NCBI RefSeq assembly: GCF_014279795.1
Contig: NZ_CP047945.1
Span: forward strand, 826,572-890,571
Source: Synechococcus sp. PROS-7-1
Lineage (GTDB): Bacteria > Cyanobacteriota > Cyanobacteriia > PCC-6307 > Cyanobiaceae
DNA length: 64,000 bases
Reading direction: 5' to 3'
In this document: positions 61,258 to 64,000 of the stretch, piece after piece
Numbering within the stretch: position 1 is the stretch's first letter
Layout: every line of letters starts with the position of its first letter
The notes under the pieces: model-generated
What the model saw: only the letters and a program-made list of their open reading frames with translations
Told to the model about the DNA's origin: nothing
The model's database searches: none
Program-made: the position numbers and the translations under genes

Positions 61258-62946
61258 ATGCCTCCTTCGGTTGTCACTTACGTGTTGGATCGGCTTGCGG
61301 ATCTCGGCATTGGTCATGTGTTCGGTGTGCCTGGGGACTATTCCTTCCCTTTGAATGACGCTGTGGAAGTGCATCCGCGGCTGCAGTGGGTGCCATCAGC
61401 CAATGAATTGAATGCGGCCTACGCCGCCGATGGTTACGCCCGTCGCCGTGGTGCCGCAATCGTCTGCACCACCTACGGCGTGGGTGAACTCAGTGCCCTC
61501 AATGGCGTGATGGGCTCCATGGCTGAGCGACTGCCCGTGTTTCACCTGGTGGGAACCCCGAGTGTGCGCATCGTGCGTCAGGGACTGATCTGTCATCACA
61601 CCCTTGGTGACACGCGCTACGACCGCTTCGAGGCGATCTCGGCTGCAGCCGGTTGTGTGAGTGCGCGGCTAACTCCGGAGAACGTGGTGGTGGAGTTGGA
61701 GCGGGTGATCGACAAAGCCCTGGAGGACTCCAGGCCGGCCTATCTCACCGTGCCCATGGACCTGGCTCTGATGCCGATCACCGGTACGCCGATTCAGGGC
61801 ACACCCATCGGCAGCATCGATCAACACGCCAGCGTGGCGGTGGAGCTGGACGCCGTGCTCGATCTGGTGATGGAGCGTCTCGCTGAGGCCACCCGTCCGC
61901 TGGTGATGCCCACGGTCACCCTCAAGCGTTTCGGACTGGTGGAGACGTTTGCAACGTTCCTCGAGGTTTCGGGCTTGGCCTATGCCACCACGCCGATGGA
62001 CAAGGCCCTGCTCAGTGAAGGGCATCCCGCTTTTCTGGGGATGTACAACGGTGCGCGTTCCACCCCTGCCGCTCTGCAGGGTGTGGTGGAAGGGGCTGAT
62101 GTCCTTCTTGATGTGGGCGGCCTGGTGATGGAGGACCTCAACACCGGTCTCTGGAGTGGGCATCTGGACAGCCGCCGGGTGATCTCTCTGCATGCCGACT
62201 GGGTGCAGGCCGGGGATCAGGTGTTCACCAGCGTGAGCCTCAGCGAAGTGCTGGCTGGGCTGATCAAGCGCTTTAAGGCCTCGGATGCCAAACCGAGTCA
62301 GTGGGGGGAGCAGCGGCCGGTGCAGCCCGAGCCCCTGATGCCTCTCGCCGGTGAGGGGGATCAACCCACGGCATCGGCCAATGTTTATCCGCGCCTGCAG
62401 CGGTTCCTGCGGCCCACGGATCTGTTGATGTCAGACACCGGCACCTCTCTGCTCAAGCTCAATGCCATGCGTCTGCCGGATGGGGTGGCCATCGAAACGC
62501 AGACTCTCTGGGGATCGATCGGCTGGGCAACGCCTGCCGCCCTGGGGTGTGCCCTGGCCGATGCCGAGCGTCGGGTGGTGCTGGTCACCGGTGATGGGGC
62601 GCACCAACTCACGGTGCAGGAGATCGGGGTGATGGGCTTCACCGGGGTGAAGCCGGTGGTGATCGTGCTCAACAACGGTCTCTATGGGGTGGAGGCTCTG
62701 CTCAGCGAAACCGGACATGCCTACAACGATCTGCCTCCCTGGCGTTATGCCCAGCTTCCCGAGGCCTTCGGTTGCCAGGGATGGTGGTGCGGGCAGGCCT
62801 CAACCGTGGCGGAGCTGGAGCAGGCGTTGGCGGCGATCAATGCTCACGACGGTGCGGCTTATCTCGAGGTGAGCATTCCAGCGGAAGAAAGCCAGCCTCT
62901 TCCGGAGGCGATGATCGAAACCCTGCACCAAACAGCGACGCCCTAG
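61258..62946 (+). CDS. ThDP-dependent 2-oxoacid decarboxylase
   Basis: The 562-residue protein is of the pyruvate/indolepyruvate decarboxylase type. The N-terminal PYR domain has GHVFGVPGDYSFPLN and the catalytic Glu in ANELNAAYAADGYAR near residue 52. A central domain follows, then the PP domain with the ThDP/Mg site GDGAHQLTVQEIGVMGF and NNGLYGVEALL. His113-His114 (ICHHTLGD) matches the active-site His pair of PDC. It converts a 2-oxoacid to an aldehyde. It starts 21 bp after the SDR gene. Confidence 0.93.
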   Translation: MPPSVVTYVLDRLADLGIGHVFGVPGDYSFPLNDAVEVHPRLQWVPSANELNAAYAADGYARRRGAAIVCTTYGVGELSALNGVMGSMAERLPVFHLVGTPSVRIVRQGLICHHTLGDTRYDRFEAISAAAGCVSARLTPENVVVELERVIDKALEDSRPAYLTVPMDLALMPITGTPIQGTPIGSIDQHASVAVELDAVLDLVMERLAEATRPLVMPTVTLKRFGLVETFATFLEVSGLAYATTPMDKALLSEGHPAFLGMYNGARSTPAALQGVVEGADVLLDVGGLVMEDLNTGLWSGHLDSRRVISLHADWVQAGDQVFTSVSLSEVLAGLIKRFKASDAKPSQWGEQRPVQPEPLMPLAGEGDQPTASANVYPRLQRFLRPTDLLMSDTGTSLLKLNAMRLPDGVAIETQTLWGSIGWATPAALGCALADAERRVVLVTGDGAHQLTVQEIGVMGFTGVKPVVIVLNNGLYGVEALLSETGHAYNDLPPWRYAQLPEAFGCQGWWCGQASTVAELEQALAAINAHDGAAYLEVSIPAEESQPLPEAMIETLHQTATP

Positions 62947-62947
62947 G

Positions 62948-64000
62948 TCAAAGATCAATCGACGTGACCGTGAAGATGCCGTCGTTGCGATCGTGGTCAT
63001 CCCCGCCGCCGATCTGATCCTCAAAGCCGAAGCTGCTCTTGCTGATCAGATTGAAATGGCGGTAGTCACGGGCATTGGCGTTGTCGTAAGCCGTGAACAT
63101 CTGTGCATTGCCGGTCATCACGATCGGGGCATAGAGCTGGCCAGCCGTCAGCTCGATGGTTCCCTCACGGGTGGCATCTCTGTCGGCCACGATCGGCGTA
63201 TCCGCCTCAAGCCGCTGGCTCCAGGCTTCCTTGAGGTAACCGCGATCACCTGGTGAAAGTCCGTTGATGGTGCCAGTGATGTCGTCGATGGCATAGAAGA
63301 AGAGTTGATTGTCGTAGTCAGCGTTACGGGAGTAGCTGTAGTTCACCGTTGCTACTTCGCCATCGAGAGCGTCGGGCAGGATGGTGAGATCGATCAGGGC
63401 TCCCACCACTTCGCTGCTGTAGGGCGACGGTGTGTCCAGAGGACTTGTGGAACCGAAACTGGGGTCGCTGCTCTTGACCTGAGCTTCCGCTGCGCTGCTG
63501 AGTAGATCCCAGGTGTGGATGCGGTTCAGGCCCTGACGCTCGACGGCTGGCGGTGCGTAGACATCGGAGGACTTTGGGTTGGCCAGGATCGATTTAGCAC
63601 CATCGGAGATGTCGCTGGTGGGCCAATAAAACCGGGCCATGACCTGGAAGGCGCTGGCTGCTTCTAAATCGGAGGATCCTGATCCGGTCACCAGCGGAGT
63701 GGGTAGCCAGTTCTGGAGATTGCTTTGCGGGGCCAGGTTGGACAAGCTCAGATTGATCGAACCATCGCTTTCGGTTTGCAGCGTGATCTCATCACTGCTG
63801 ATGCCTTTCTGCTGGTTGGATCCGAGCTGAGCGACGGGGTTGATCCAACCGAAGGAGAGTGTGCTCCCTCTCGGGCCTGAAAGTTGAATCGCCTCACCCG
63901 GTGACCCCTGGCCGCCGATGGCGATGCCGTTGCTCCCGTAATCGGGTTGGTACTCGGAGGCCAGGGTGAGCAGGAGTTCGTCATCTTCATCAGTTTCGGT
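62948..64000 (-). CDS. DUF4114-domain protein, C-terminal part only
   Basis: The frame stays open from 62948 to the window edge, encoding the last 350 residues of a larger protein; its start is outside. The upstream part is Asp/Glu and Gly/Ser-rich (TETDEDDELLL, GGQGSPGEAIQLSG), typical of secreted repetitive proteins. The C-terminus is a DUF4114 domain: LIDLTILPDALDGEVATVNY, DNQLFFYAIDD, and FGFEDQIGGGDDHDRNDG. This resembles the tail of the tyrosinase. A TTG at 63745 could falsely suggest a 265-residue protein. It is convergent with the decarboxylase, 1 bp apart. Confidence 0.85.
   Translation of the reverse strand, partial: TETDEDDELLLTLASEYQPDYGSNGIAIGGQGSPGEAIQLSGPRGSTLSFGWINPVAQLGSNQQKGISSDEITLQTESDGSINLSLSNLAPQSNLQNWLPTPLVTGSGSSDLEAASAFQVMARFYWPTSDISDGAKSILANPKSSDVYAPPAVERQGLNRIHTWDLLSSAAEAQVKSSDPSFGSTSPLDTPSPYSSEVVGALIDLTILPDALDGEVATVNYSYSRNADYDNQLFFYAIDDITGTINGLSPGDRGYLKEAWSQRLEADTPIVADRDATREGTIELTAGQLYAPIVMTGNAQMFTAYDNANARDYRHFNLISKSSFGFEDQIGGGDDHDRNDGIFTVTSIDL

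Noticed and set aside
62948-63745. Complete 265-residue protein starting at TTG 63745
   Set aside because: The same frame stays open to the window edge with coding-like composition, so the true protein is longer and truncated here.

Overview
The window reads as chromosome from a GC-rich marine picocyanobacterium of the Synechococcus/Cyanobium type. Evidence: two psbA genes encoding different D1 forms, two high-light-inducible proteins, a pheophorbide a oxygenase-like Rieske enzyme, picocyanobacterial small families (DUF1651, Nif11-like, TIGR02450, DUF3303-type), a SmtA-type metallothionein, and tightly packed short operons with many 4-bp ATGA/GTGA overlaps. No rRNA, tRNA, CRISPR array, insertion sequence or integrase was recognised. 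The species cannot be fixed from this window.

Layout. 1-5600: DUF2752 protein, lambda-type lysozyme, trpS with a glycine/arginine-rich partner, CDF metal transporter, DUF697 protein. 5.7-9.3 kb: psbA (D1:1, Gln at the position-130 site), gap1-type GAPDH on the other strand, then psbA (D1:2, Glu130). The psbA copies share a 314-bp identical block and the same terminator. 9.4-17.6 kb: HIT protein, katG, DUF1993, PfkB kinase, hli, nth, rhomboid, SIMPL protein. 17.7-30.9 kb: redox and pigment-type enzymes (two FAD oxidoreductases, SDR, Rieske oxygenase, zinc alcohol dehydrogenase, thioredoxin-fold protein, Alr4036-type FMN protein, long GST) plus bestrophin, methyltransferase and cupin. 30.9-45.9 kb: small-gene-rich stretch with DnaJ-like proteins, beta-hydroxyacid dehydrogenase, hli, DoxX, SRAP, a three-gene LMW-phosphatase/mini-membrane-protein/WbuC operon, SPFH operon, Nif11-like protein, GH57, metallothionein, YjbQ and guanine deaminase-like protein. 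46-56 kb: OprB-type porin, FAD oxidase, PhzF, SDR, a DnaJ-tailed protein, a degenerate alpha/beta hydrolase, ABM monooxygenase, DoxX, a small gene broken by an in-frame TAG, and gamma-glutamyltransferase. 56-64 kb: a same-strand run of carotenoid-type FAD oxidoreductase, tyrosinase-DUF4114 fusion, POR-like SDR and ThDP 2-oxoacid decarboxylase, facing a second DUF4114 protein that runs off the window.

Main theme: high-light and oxidative-stress biology (D1 isoforms, HLIPs, KatG, many flavin and thiol enzymes, metallothionein) in a compact genome. The most unusual locus is the 56-64 kb cluster. Its tyrosinase has all six expected copper-ligand histidines and a fungal-type Cys-Thr-His, is much AT-richer than its neighbours, and overlaps the next gene by 4 bp. 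I infer a transferred aromatic-oxidation or secondary-metabolite module; its product is unknown.

About ten convincing or plausible genes here encode fewer than 60 residues and are listed with explicit coordinates. Promoters were not called: none could be supported beyond guesswork. No gene-free stretch exceeds 300 bases; the longest, 7929-8195 between gap1 and the second psbA, must hold both divergent promoters.
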